Assembly (NCBI GenBank): GCA_025363505.1
Contig: JANYDV010000054.1
Location: 1 to 16,455, forward strand
DNA: 16,455 nucleotides
Origin: Bacteroidota bacterium
GTDB taxonomy: Bacteria; Bacteroidota; Ignavibacteria; Palsa-1295
Reading direction: 5' to 3'
Positions 1 to 8,700 of this stretch are shown piece by piece. Numbering within the stretch: position 1 is the first letter of the stretch; each line of letters starts with the position of its first letter. Under the pieces are notes generated by a model. The model was not told the DNA's origin. It was given only the letters and a program-made list of their open reading frames with translations, and did not search any database. A program made the translations under genes and the position numbers.

Positions 1-1
1 G

Positions 2-460
2 ACAATTCCATCTTATAGAGAAACTCATGGGATTGATTCAAAGGGAAATCAATACGCAGGTGAAGGATTAAATTACTATACTGCAAGTTTAGAATCTTTC
101 TCTTCGGCTGAATCGCATAGAGTTTCGGTTCCGCTATTAACATTAGATGACTTTGTAAGAAATAATAATATTGCAGATATTTCTTTTATTAAATGTGATG
201 TAGAGGGGCACGAACTTGCCGTTTTTCAAGGCGCGAGTCAAAGTTTAAGAAAATTTTCCCCTTCACTTTACATTGAAATAATGGATGATCTTTCGGAGCC
301 GACTACTAACGGTGCGGCACTATTTGATTATCTCATTGATTTCGGATATCGTCCTTACGTATATGTCCCGGAAACAAAAAAACTGAAGGAATGGAAAAGA
401 GGTGATCTTCCACAAACAAATTATTTCTTCTTCCCACATCAATCAACTATTAATCTGTAG
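2..460 (+). CDS. FkbM-family SAM-dependent methyltransferase, C-terminal part (5' end outside window)
   Basis: An open frame enters from the left edge and ends at TAG 458-460, giving 152 residues of the C-terminal half of a methyltransferase. The FkbM signature is clear around positions 176-240: an F-I-K-x-D-V-E-G-H-E-L run followed by V-F-Q-G-A, the acidic segment typical of this family. Upstream, LLTLDDFV is the usual lead-in strand and helix. Downstream, S-L-Y-I-E-I and the final YFFFPH block match the C-terminal strands of the fold. Family members O-methylate sugars or other small molecules and often sit in surface glycan or secondary-metabolite clusters, but substrate and neighbours cannot be read here. 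The segment is visibly more AT-rich than rpoBC, as expected for an accessory gene. The SAM-binding N-terminus and the start codon lie outside the window. The gene is convergent with the transporter at 534-1451. Confidence 0.85.
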   Translation, partial: TIPSYRETHGIDSKGNQYAGEGLNYYTASLESFSSAESHRVSVPLLTLDDFVRNNNIADISFIKCDVEGHELAVFQGASQSLRKFSPSLYIEIMDDLSEPTTNGAALFDYLIDFGYRPYVYVPETKKLKEWKRGDLPQTNYFFFPHQSTINL

Positions 461-533
461 TTGTCTGCCATAAAAACTATGGGGTGAGGTTGCGCCTGTC
501 GTTAATAATAAATGATTGTTGTTCATTTCCGTT

Positions 534-1451
534 TTATTGTCCCACCAACATCGCCGAGATAATCAGACCGCAACCGACAAGTTCTGAAGGGTTCATTCTC
601 TCGCCAACGATGAGATACCCTATGAGTGCTGTGACAACCGGTTCTAATGTATAGATGAGCACTGCTGCTGTCGGGGAAATTTCCTTCTGGTAAAGTGCTT
701 GGATGAAGGAGGACGCTGCCGTTGCGAGTATGGTTGTATAGAGAATCGAGAAGATTAAGTAATTGGTTAAGTGAAAATGGAGTGGCGTGGTGAATGGCAA
801 AACAATCAGTATGCAAAACAATGCAATCGTCAATTGCATAGCACTTAGTGCAATTGCCGAATTAACCTCACCGCCAATGGCTTCCTCGACTAATGGGAAT
901 GTTTTATCAAGCCATAGAATATACACGCCAAAAGCAAGTGCGCACAGCAGAGTTAGAAAATCACCGATGACTATGCCTTCAAAGGGGTAGGGGTGAGTTA
1001 ACAGTACGATACCAATTCCGGCTGCGGTGATTGAAATGATCTTTCTCGGAGTAAATTTCTCGAATCCGATCATTCTCGCAAACAAAGGTGTCCAGAGTAC
1101 AGTCGTTGAAGTGAGGAATGCCGATTTCGAAGTAGTGGTCGTTATTAATCCCAAAAATTGGAAGATATAGCCAAAACCAAGCGTAGAACCGACGATAAGA
1201 ATATTCTTTCTCAGTTTAAGTTGGCTCGGAGTTTTTGCTGTAAATAATAGGAGTACCCCTTCTCTCGCCGACGGAAAAAAAGACAAGAAGATCGCCAATG
1301 AGATGGCAAACCTTAATGCTGCGAATAGAAGGGGAGAAATATCACTGAAAGAATCTTGTACAATGGCAAAGGTCGTACCCCAGACGATGGTCAGGAGCGT
1401 GAGAGTAAGCACCGCACGGCGCTTTTTGTTGTGAAGTGGTGGTGTTGCCAT
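534..1451 (-). CDS. EamA/DMT-superfamily membrane transporter
   Basis: The product is about 305 residues with some ten hydrophobic segments and short charged loops, the usual architecture of a drug/metabolite transporter made of two tandem EamA repeats. Family hallmarks visible: an N-terminal segment with IVWGTTFAIVQ, then AALRFAISLAI in the first repeat, and in the second repeat a terminal-helix region reading TLEPVVTALIGYLIVGERM, the conserved E-P-V...G-E-x-L-x-x-x-E/Q signature of EamA proteins. Such proteins export or exchange small metabolites such as amino acids or purines; the substrate cannot be predicted. The frame is open upstream to a TTG at 1484, but I prefer the ATG at 1451, because the 11 extra residues are not needed before the short basic lead (HNKKRR) of the first helix. 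Neither start has a convincing Shine-Dalgarno. The gene diverges from rpoB and converges on the FkbM gene. Confidence 0.93.
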   Translation of the reverse strand: MATPPLHNKKRRAVLTLTLLTIVWGTTFAIVQDSFSDISPLLFAALRFAISLAIFLSFFPSAREGVLLLFTAKTPSQLKLRKNILIVGSTLGFGYIFQFLGLITTTTSKSAFLTSTTVLWTPLFARMIGFEKFTPRKIISITAAGIGIVLLTHPYPFEGIVIGDFLTLLCALAFGVYILWLDKTFPLVEEAIGGEVNSAIALSAMQLTIALFCILIVLPFTTPLHFHLTNYLIFSILYTTILATAASSFIQALYQKEISPTAAVLIYTLEPVVTALIGYLIVGERMNPSELVGCGLIISAMLVGQ

Positions 1452-1675
1452 ATTCGCTAAGCGGCTGATTAACAACGATTTCAAAGCGACGGTTACAGGA
1501 TATTGTTATTGTTTGTTCGTTGGGAATTATTAGGGGGTATAAGTCGTTTGCGATGGGCTGAATTCTGAATCCTTTTGTCGGACACAACATATAAATGTAG
1601 TCTCGTACGGAAGCTTTCAATCACTCAAAAAAAACCGAACGCAACCTTGCAAAGCATTGATCGTGCACCTCTTTT

Positions 1676-1706
1676 CGTATTCGCTTGCGAATACGCCTGT
1701 TTTTTT
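1676..1706 (+). terminator. terminator-like hairpin upstream of rpoB (possible attenuator)
   Basis: CGTATTCG (1676-1683) and CGAATACG (1688-1695) form a perfect 8-bp stem around a CTTG loop, followed within a few bases by a run of seven T (1700-1706). This is the layout of an intrinsic terminator reading on the plus strand. No plus-strand gene precedes it, so it would end a short leader RNA or attenuate rpoBC transcription. Confidence 0.55.
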
Positions 1707-1708
1707 AT

Positions 1709-1726
1709 GAACCGAGACCTCGGTTC
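1709..1726 (+). other. second leader hairpin
   Basis: GAACCGAG (1709-1716) and CTCGGTTC (1719-1726) are perfect inverted repeats; with a realistic 4-base loop the stem is 7 bp. It starts three bases after the T-run of the preceding hairpin, so the two could stack or compete during transcription. There is no T-run, so it is not itself a terminator. Confidence 0.45.
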
Positions 1727-1775
1727 GTTCAGACCAAAATCAATTGTAAGTACCTATTGCCAATAATGGTGGTAG

Positions 1776-1808
1776 ATCACCCACAAGGGTGATTGTTTCG
1801 TTCGTTTT
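1776..1808 (+). other. third leader hairpin with T-rich tail, just upstream of rpoB
   Basis: ATCACCC (1776-1782) and GGGTGAT (1787-1793) form a perfect 7-bp stem closed by an ACAA loop. The following 15 bases (1794-1808) are T-rich but interrupted by C and G, so it could be a weak terminator or pause site. It lies 43 bases before the rpoB start codon and overlaps the only candidate -35-like element there. Confidence 0.45.
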
Positions 1809-1836
1809 ATATAATTTTTAAATAGAATACTGTAGT

Positions 1837-4800
1837 ATGGCAAAAAAGTCGGCTGCTTCCTTACTCAACGGAGCGCATATCATTGAAAACGGCAGAATCT
1901 CCTTCTCGAAGATTCCCAAAGAATATGATATGCCTGATCTCCTTGACGTTCAGTTAAAATCCTTTCAAGAATTCTTGCAATCGGGTGTTCCGCTTTCCGA
2001 GCGTATCGTCACCGGTTTGGAATCGGTATTCCAATTGAACTTCCCAATCGTGGATTCACGTGAGACATTCATCCTTGAATATCTCGATTACCGCCTCGAA
2101 AAACCGCGCTACAATATTATGGAGTGCCAAGAACGTGGCTTAACATATAGTGTGCCTCTGAAAGCTCGTCTGAGACTTTCGTCGAAGAATGCGGCAGAAG
2201 GCACCGAAGATTTCGTCGAGACCATCGAACAGGAAGTATTCTTGGGCAATTTGCCGATGATGACCGACAAAGGTACATTTATCATCAATGGTGCTGAGCG
2301 CGTTGTCGTCAGCCAGCTCCATCGTTCGCCCGGTGTGTTCTTTTCAGAGAGTATGCATCCGAATGGTACAACGATTTTCTCAGGTCGCGTCATCCCATTC
2401 CGTGGAAGTTGGGTTGAATTCACGACTGACATTAATAACGTGCTTTGGGCATACATTGACCGTAAGAAGAAATTCCCGGTAACGATGTTGCTTCGCGCTC
2501 TCGGATACTCAACCGATGAGCAGATTCTTGATCTTTTCAATCTCGTCACTGAGCTTGATGCCAAAAAAGCAAAGTTCGATGACTATGTCGGTCGCAAAGT
2601 CGCTGCCGACGTTATTGATATGTCAACGGGCGAAATCTTTCTTAGTAAAGATTCTGAATTTAAAGACGAGCATATTGATCAGCTCAAGAAGAGCGGCGTA
2701 AAGTCGATCAAATTCTTAGAGCTTGAAGAAACCGGTGGCGCAGTGGTGATGAACACCATTGCAAAAGACCCATCGCGCTCAACCGATGATGCGTTTGAAG
2801 CGATCTACCGTGTGATGCGCTCGACCGAAGCACCGGATATGGAAACAGCTCGTGGCTTGCTCGAAAAAATGTTCTTCACACAAAAACGTTATGATCTTGG
2901 TTTGGTCGGACGTTTGCGTTTGAACCAACGCCTCAGCCTTGATATTCCAAATGATGTCACCACTCTTGCAAAAGAGGACATTGTTGCAATCTTGCAATAT
3001 ATTATCAAGCTTCAGCTTGGCAAAGCATCTCTTGACGATATCGATCACTTGGGTAACCGTCGTGTTCGTACCGTCGGCGAACAGCTTGCACAGCAGTTCA
3101 ACGTTGGTCTTGCCCGTATGGCTCGCACGATTCGTGAGCGTATGAGCATCCACGATGAAAAAGTTGGTCCCGCGGATCTTGTTAATGCCCGTACTGTCAC
3201 AAGCGTGATTAACACCTTCTACGGCACTAACCAGCTTTCCCAGTTTATGGATCAGACTAATCCGCTCGCTGAAATGACGCATAAACGTCGTATGTCAGCT
3301 CTCGGACCTGGTGGTCTTACTCGTGAACGCGCCGGCTTCGAAGTCCGTGACGTTCACTATACACACTATGGTCGTCTTTGCCCGATCGAAACACCGGAAG
3401 GACCGAACATCGGTCTTATCTCATCACTTGCAGTGTTTGCTCAAGTCAATAAATTTGGCTTTATCGAAACACCGTATCGCATCGTAAAGAACGGTAAGGT
3501 AACAAGTGAAATTGTGTATTTGACAGCCGACGATGAAGAAGATAAGATCATCGCGCAGGCAAATCAGATGCTTGATTCGCATCGCAAGTTTATCGGCGAA
3601 CGTATCAGTTGCCGTCAGTTCGGGGATTTCGTATTGAAATCACCTGACGAAGTTCAGTTTATGGACGTCGCTCCTACCCAGATCGTTAGTGCAGCTGCGG
3701 CGCTCATCCCGTTCCTTGAGCATGATGATGCTAACCGTGCATTGATGGGCTCGAATATGCAACGCCAAGCAGTGCCATTGCTTCGTCCGGAAGCTCCGGT
3801 CGTCGCAACAGGACTCGAAGGCAAACTCGCTCGCGATAGCCGTGCCCTTATTCTTGCTGAGCGTGACGGTATTGTTCAGAGTGTTGATGCCGAACGCATC
3901 GTTATTCAATATGAAGACGAAGGAACACGTGACGAAGTCCTTGCGAGCTTTGATGACAGTCGTATCAAAGAATATAAACTCACGAAGTTCTTCCGTTCGA
4001 ACCAAGATACCTGTATCAACCACCGTCCGAGCGTCAAAGCCGGGCAGCACGTCAAAAAAGGCGATGTCTTGGTTGATTCATCTTCGACCGAAGGCGGCGA
4101 ACTGGCTCTCGGACGCAATGTGATTGTGGCATTTATGCCATGGAGAGGTTATAACTTCGAAGATGCTATCGTTATCAGCGAGCGTGTTGTATCCGAAGAT
4201 ATTTACACCTCGATCCACATTGAAGAGTATGAACTTCACGTTCGCGACACTAAGCGTGGTGAAGAAGAACTGACTCGTGAAATCCCGAACGTTTCGGAAG
4301 AAGCAACGAAAGATCTTGATGAGAATGGCTTGATCCGAATCGGTGCTGAAGTAAAAGAGGGAGATATTCTGATTGGAAAAATCACACCGAAAGGTGAGAC
4401 CGATCCGACACCCGAAGAAAAACTCTTGCGAGCGATCTTTGGTGATAAAGCAGGCGATGTGAAAGATGCTTCGCTGAAGGCGCCTCCGGGCTTGAAAGGC
4501 GTTGTTGTTGAGACAAAATTGTTCTCGCGCAAAGGCACTAAAAAAGAAGGCGAAGAAAAACGTGATGAGAAAAAACGTTTAGATGTGATCGATAAGTATT
4601 ATACCGATCAACTTCGTGAAATTAATACCAGACTTGCAGAAAAACTCCTGAAAGTTCTTGATGGTGAAGCCGGTATCGGCGTTCGCGATCTTGATGGTGG
4701 GGTTGTGCTTCGTTCAGGTGTTACCTTCAAGCATGATACGCTATTCTCACGTCTTGATGAGCTTGATAAGCTTTCGGTTGGTACCGATTGGATTGATGAT

Positions 4801-5649
4801 CGTCGGAAGATGAACCTCATCCGCAAGATCTACGAAGGCTATTGGACCAAACGCGAAGATGTCGAAGCCGATGTTCGTCGCGAAAAATCTAAAGTCGGTC
4901 TTGGCGATGAACTTCAACCCGGTATTATGCAAATGGCAAAAGTATATGTTGCCAAAAAGCGTAAACTTTCGGTTGGTGATAAGATGGCAGGACGCCACGG
5001 TAACAAAGGAGTTGTTGCGAAGATCGTCCCTGCAGAAGATCTTCCGTTCCTTGCCGACGGCAGACAAGTTGATATCGTGCTCAATCCGCTTGGTGTGCCG
5101 AGTCGTATGAATATCGGTCAGTTGTACGAAACCGCTCTTGGTTTTGCTGCAAAGAGACTCGGTGTTCGTTTCGAAACACCAATCTTTGATGGTGCACATT
5201 GGGATGATGTTCATGGCTATCTCAAAGAAGCAGGTCTTGATGAAGACGGACGTTCACAACTTTATGATGGACGTACCGGCGAGCCGTTTGATCAGCGTGT
5301 AACCGTTGGTTGCATTTATATGCTCAAACTATCGCATTTGGTTGATGACAAGATTCACGCAAGATCGATCGGACCATACTCCTTGATTACCCAGCAGCCG
5401 CTTGGTGGTAAGGCACAGTTCGGCGGTCAGCGTTTCGGAGAGATGGAAGTGTGGGCGCTCGAAGCATACGGCGCTGCGCATGCTCTTCAGGAAATCTTAA
5501 CCGTAAAGTCGGATGACGTACCCGGTCGTTCGCGCGTCTATGAGGCGATCGTCAAAGGTGAGAATATGCCGGAGCCAAGTGTTCCGGAGTCATTCTCGGT
5601 CTTGGTGCGCGAGTTGCAAGGCTTGGCACTTGAAGTAACGATCAGCTAA
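1837..5649 (+). CDS. rpoB: DNA-directed RNA polymerase subunit beta
   Basis: This is the beta subunit of RNA polymerase, forming with beta' the catalytic cleft. It is 1270 residues, complete, and collinear with bacterial RpoB; it is shorter than E. coli's 1342, consistent with lacking some lineage-specific insertions. Visible landmarks: the N-terminal protrusion/lobe (residues 1-450), the rifampicin pocket at 463-489 (QLSQFMDQ, then THKRRMSALGPGG), the RLCPIETPEGPNIGLI block, the DKMAGRHGNKG active-site segment near residue 1050, and the C-terminal clamp contact with QPLGGKAQFGGQRFGEMEVWALE. Residues equivalent to E. coli D516, H526 and S531 are unchanged (D472, H482, S487), so the sequence predicts no classic rifampicin resistance; S522 is replaced by alanine (A478). 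The ATG at 1837 fits family N-termini (MAKKSAAS...), although no Shine-Dalgarno precedes it. rpoC follows after 89 bases. Confidence 0.99.
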   Translation: MAKKSAASLLNGAHIIENGRISFSKIPKEYDMPDLLDVQLKSFQEFLQSGVPLSERIVTGLESVFQLNFPIVDSRETFILEYLDYRLEKPRYNIMECQERGLTYSVPLKARLRLSSKNAAEGTEDFVETIEQEVFLGNLPMMTDKGTFIINGAERVVVSQLHRSPGVFFSESMHPNGTTIFSGRVIPFRGSWVEFTTDINNVLWAYIDRKKKFPVTMLLRALGYSTDEQILDLFNLVTELDAKKAKFDDYVGRKVAADVIDMSTGEIFLSKDSEFKDEHIDQLKKSGVKSIKFLELEETGGAVVMNTIAKDPSRSTDDAFEAIYRVMRSTEAPDMETARGLLEKMFFTQKRYDLGLVGRLRLNQRLSLDIPNDVTTLAKEDIVAILQYIIKLQLGKASLDDIDHLGNRRVRTVGEQLAQQFNVGLARMARTIRERMSIHDEKVGPADLVNARTVTSVINTFYGTNQLSQFMDQTNPLAEMTHKRRMSALGPGGLTRERAGFEVRDVHYTHYGRLCPIETPEGPNIGLISSLAVFAQVNKFGFIETPYRIVKNGKVTSEIVYLTADDEEDKIIAQANQMLDSHRKFIGERISCRQFGDFVLKSPDEVQFMDVAPTQIVSAAAALIPFLEHDDANRALMGSNMQRQAVPLLRPEAPVVATGLEGKLARDSRALILAERDGIVQSVDAERIVIQYEDEGTRDEVLASFDDSRIKEYKLTKFFRSNQDTCINHRPSVKAGQHVKKGDVLVDSSSTEGGELALGRNVIVAFMPWRGYNFEDAIVISERVVSEDIYTSIHIEEYELHVRDTKRGEEELTREIPNVSEEATKDLDENGLIRIGAEVKEGDILIGKITPKGETDPTPEEKLLRAIFGDKAGDVKDASLKAPPGLKGVVVETKLFSRKGTKKEGEEKRDEKKRLDVIDKYYTDQLREINTRLAEKLLKVLDGEAGIGVRDLDGGVVLRSGVTFKHDTLFSRLDELDKLSVGTDWIDDRRKMNLIRKIYEGYWTKREDVEADVRREKSKVGLGDELQPGIMQMAKVYVAKKRKLSVGDKMAGRHGNKGVVAKIVPAEDLPFLADGRQVDIVLNPLGVPSRMNIGQLYETALGFAAKRLGVRFETPIFDGAHWDDVHGYLKEAGLDEDGRSQLYDGRTGEPFDQRVTVGCIYMLKLSHLVDDKIHARSIGPYSLITQQPLGGKAQFGGQRFGEMEVWALEAYGAAHALQEILTVKSDDVPGRSRVYEAIVKGENMPEPSVPESFSVLVRELQGLALEVTIS

Positions 5650-5662
5650 ATTAACTTAGTAG

Positions 5663-5690
5663 TGGGGTTTGTATTTTAATGCAAACCCCA
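5663..5690 (+). other. hairpin in the rpoB-rpoC intergenic gap
   Basis: TGGGGTTTG (5663-5671) and CAAACCCCA (5682-5690) form a perfect 9-bp stem; the AT-rich loop can extend pairing by a few weaker pairs. It starts 13 bases after the rpoB stop. No T-run follows on the plus strand, so a full terminator is unlikely. An mRNA processing or stability element, or a pause, fits better. Confidence 0.6.
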
Positions 5691-5725
5691 ACTCATGAGA
5701 TGCAAAAAAGTTTAAAAACGAATTA

Positions 5726-5731
5726 AGAAGG
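5726..5731 (+). promoter_or_regulatory. strong Shine-Dalgarno of rpoC
   Basis: AGAAGG lies 7 bases before the rpoC ATG (5739) and fixes that start. It stands out because most genes in this window, including rpoB, show no clear Shine-Dalgarno. Confidence 0.7.
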
Positions 5732-5738
5732 AAAAGAT

Positions 5739-8700
5739 ATGGCTTACATGCTTCCGATGGAATCTCCGTTTAAGAAGTTTTCACAGATCACGATCAGCCT
5801 GGCAAGTCTCGAGAGTATTCTCACGAGAAGCCACGGTGAAGTGACGAAGCCCGAAACGATTAATTACCGTTCATACCGTCCCGAAAAAGATGGTTTGTTC
5901 TGCGAGAAGATCTTCGGACCAACCCGTGATTGGGAGTGTTTCTGCGGCAAATACAAACGTATTCGTTACAAAGGCATTATTTGCGATCGTTGTGGTGTAG
6001 AAGTAACAACCAAGTCGGTTCGTCGCGAACGCTTCGGACATATTGCGCTTGCAGTGCCGGTCGTACACATCTGGTACTTCCGTTCGTTGCCGAACAAGAT
6101 CGGACATTTACTTGGCATTCCGAGTAAAGACCTTGAAAAGATTATTTATTACGAATCATACGTCGTTGTAAGCCCCGGCACAACCGGTTTGCCGGCAAAG
6201 CATCTTTTGACTGAAGAAGAATATTATCGCATTCTTGATTCTTTGCCTGCAGAGAATGATAATCTTCATGCCGATGATGCTAAAAAGTTTATCGCAGGTA
6301 TTGGTGCGCCGGCATTACATGACTTGCTTCGTCGTATTGACATCGAGTCACTTTCGATCGAGCTTCGTCGCCAAGCACGTGAAGAAACTTCGCAGCTCAA
6401 ACGTCAGGATGCTCTCAAGCGTCTTCGTACTGTTGAGTCGTTCCGTCTCGAAGAAGGGAAGATCGAGAACCGTCCCGAGTGGATGGTGCTCAGTGCAATT
6501 CCAATTATTCCGCCGGAACTTCGTCCGTTGGTGCCACTCGAAGGCGGACGGTTCGCGACCAGCGATCTCAATGATCTCTATCGTCGTGTGATTATTCGTA
6601 ATAACCGTTTGAAGCGTTTGATGGACATCAAAGCTCCTGAGGTTATTTTGCGCAATGAAAAACGTATGTTGCAAGAAGCGGTTGATTCGCTTTTTGATAA
6701 TTCACGTCGTGCATCGGCTGTCAAAGCTGATACTTCACGCGCACTCAAATCACTTTCAGATACACTCAAAGGTAAGCAAGGTCGTTTCCGTCAGAACCTG
6801 CTCGGTAAGCGTGTGGATTACTCCGGTCGTTCGGTTATCGTTGTCGGACCTGAGTTGAAATTGCATCAGTGTGGTTTGCCGAAAGAAATGGCAGTCGAAC
6901 TTTTTAAGCCGTTTATCATTCGCAAACTCATCGAGCGCGGTATTACCAAGACCGTGAAGTCGGCAAAGAAACTTGTTGAAAAGAAAACCAATGATGTTTG
7001 GGATATTCTTGAGTCGATTATCGATGGACATCCTATTATGCTCAATCGTGCACCAACGTTGCACAGATTAGGTATTCAGGCTTTCCAACCGAAGCTTATC
7101 GAAGGTCGTGCATTGCAGATCCATCCGCTGGTTTGTACAGCATTCAATGCTGACTTTGACGGCGATCAGATGGCAGTTCACGTTCCATTGTCATTTGAAG
7201 CACAACTTGAGGCTTCGACATTAATGCTCAGTGCGCATAATATTATCTCGCCACAGAATGGCGAGCCGATTACCGTTCCTTCGCAGGACATGGTTCTCGG
7301 ACCTTATTATCTCACGAAGCACAAAGCCGGCGAACTTGGCGAAGGGCTTATTTTTGCTGACGCAAAAGAAGTGATCATCGCTTATAATTTGAATCGTCTG
7401 GCGTTGCACACCATGATAAAAGTACGACTCAAAGGTAAGATGATTGAGACCACGACCGGTCGTATTATCTTCAATCAGATCGTGCCTGAAGAACTTGGAT
7501 ACTTGAACGAACTTCTGACAAAGAAACGTCTTCGCCAGATCATTTCGTACAGCTTCCGTACTGTTGGACTTGTGAAGACAGTCGAATTCCTTGACAAACT
7601 CAAGGATATGGGATTTGCTTTCGCAACCAAAGGCGGCGTCTCGGTTGGTCTGACAGATATTGTTATACCAAAAGAAAAGAATGAAATCATCGACAAAGCT
7701 CAAAAGCAAGTTGATGATGTTCATGATAAGTACCTTAACGGTTTTATCACAACCGGTGAACGTTATAACAAAGTTATTGACATCTGGACACGTGCAACAA
7801 ACCGTGTAGCAGATAAGCTATTTGAGACACTCCAGCATGATCGCAACGGATTCAATCCGTTGTATATGATGGTGGACTCGGGAGCTCGCGGATCGAAAGA
7901 ACAGGTCCGTCAGCTTGCCGGTATGCGTGGTTTGATGGCTAAACCGCAGAAATCACTTTCGGGACAAACCGGTGAGTTGATCGAGAACCCAATTCTGTCG
8001 AACTTCCACGAAGGTCTTTCGATTCTTGAGTATTTTATCTCGACTCACGGTGCTCGTAAAGGTCTTGCTGATACCGCTTTGAAAACGGCTGACGCGGGAT
8101 ACCTTACACGTCGTTTGATTGACGCTGCACAAGATGCCGTAATCGCCATCCATGATTGCGATACCATCCGTGGTATTCCGACAAGTGCACTCAAAGAAGG
8201 CGAAGACATCAAAGAAACACTCGCCGAGCGTATTCTCGGTCGTGTGGTTCAGGAAGACGTGATTGATCCATCGACGAAAAAAATGATCGTCAAAACCGGT
8301 GGAATGATCAACGAAGAAGTTGCTGCCGAAATATCGCAGACCTCGATTGAAACGGTCTTGGTTCGCTCGGTCTTAACCTGCGAAGCTAAACGCGGCATCT
8401 GCGCACTCTGTTATGGTCGTAACCTCTCGACACATAAGCTTGTCGAATCCGGTGAAGCCGTTGGTATCATCGCCGCACAATCGATCGGTGAGCCGGGTAC
8501 TCAGCTTACACTTCGTACCTTCCATACCGGCGGTACAGCATCGCTTATCGCTTCACAGTCACAGGTGACTTCGAAATTTGACGGGCGTGTACAGTACGAG
8601 GGAATGAAAGTTATTTCTAATAGTGAAGGCGAGCAGATCGTACTTTCTCGTTCGGGTATCGTCAATATTCTTGATGATGACAACCGAGTCGTTGGTAAGT

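Larger units (their letters stand above)
1452..1836 (+). promoter_or_regulatory. rpoB upstream region / putative structured 5' leader
   Basis: This 385-base divergent gap has no coding region I can support. Read on the plus strand it holds three perfect-stem hairpins in a row (1676-1695, 1709-1726, 1776-1793), the first followed by a T-run. A TATAAT-like element sits at 1810-1815, but no -35 stands at normal spacing; a TTGTTT at 1793-1798 is only 11 bases upstream. The overlapping TAATTTTT (1812-1819) resembles the TAnnTTTG -7 element of Bacteroidota, apart from the last base. Farther upstream, TATAAG (1538-1543) and TATAAA (1590-1595) are weak candidate -10 elements that could start a long leader. 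No Shine-Dalgarno precedes the rpoB ATG, and no ribosomal-protein gene (rplJ, rplL) is present. Promoter positions are inference; the hairpins are seen directly. Confidence 0.5.

Noticed and set aside
510..528. AAATGA/TCATTT hairpin between the convergent FkbM and transporter genes
   Set aside because: Only six A/T-rich pairs with a seven-base loop and no clean T-run; too weak to call a terminator.
1500..1670. Possible tRNA or riboswitch upstream of rpoB
   Set aside because: No cloverleaf with a T-loop and acceptor stem could be assembled on either strand, and no known riboswitch core was recognised.
1575..1766. A 63-codon plus-strand reading frame in the rpoB upstream gap
   Set aside because: It runs straight through the terminator-like hairpin and its T-run, begins with TTG without a Shine-Dalgarno, and its translation has no recognisable pattern.
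2779..3282. Long antisense reading frame (167 codons) within rpoB, and similar ones in rpoC (e.g. 7221-7724)
   Set aside because: They lie opposite highly conserved RNA polymerase sequence, have no plausible starts or domains, and are explained by codon bias of the sense strand.
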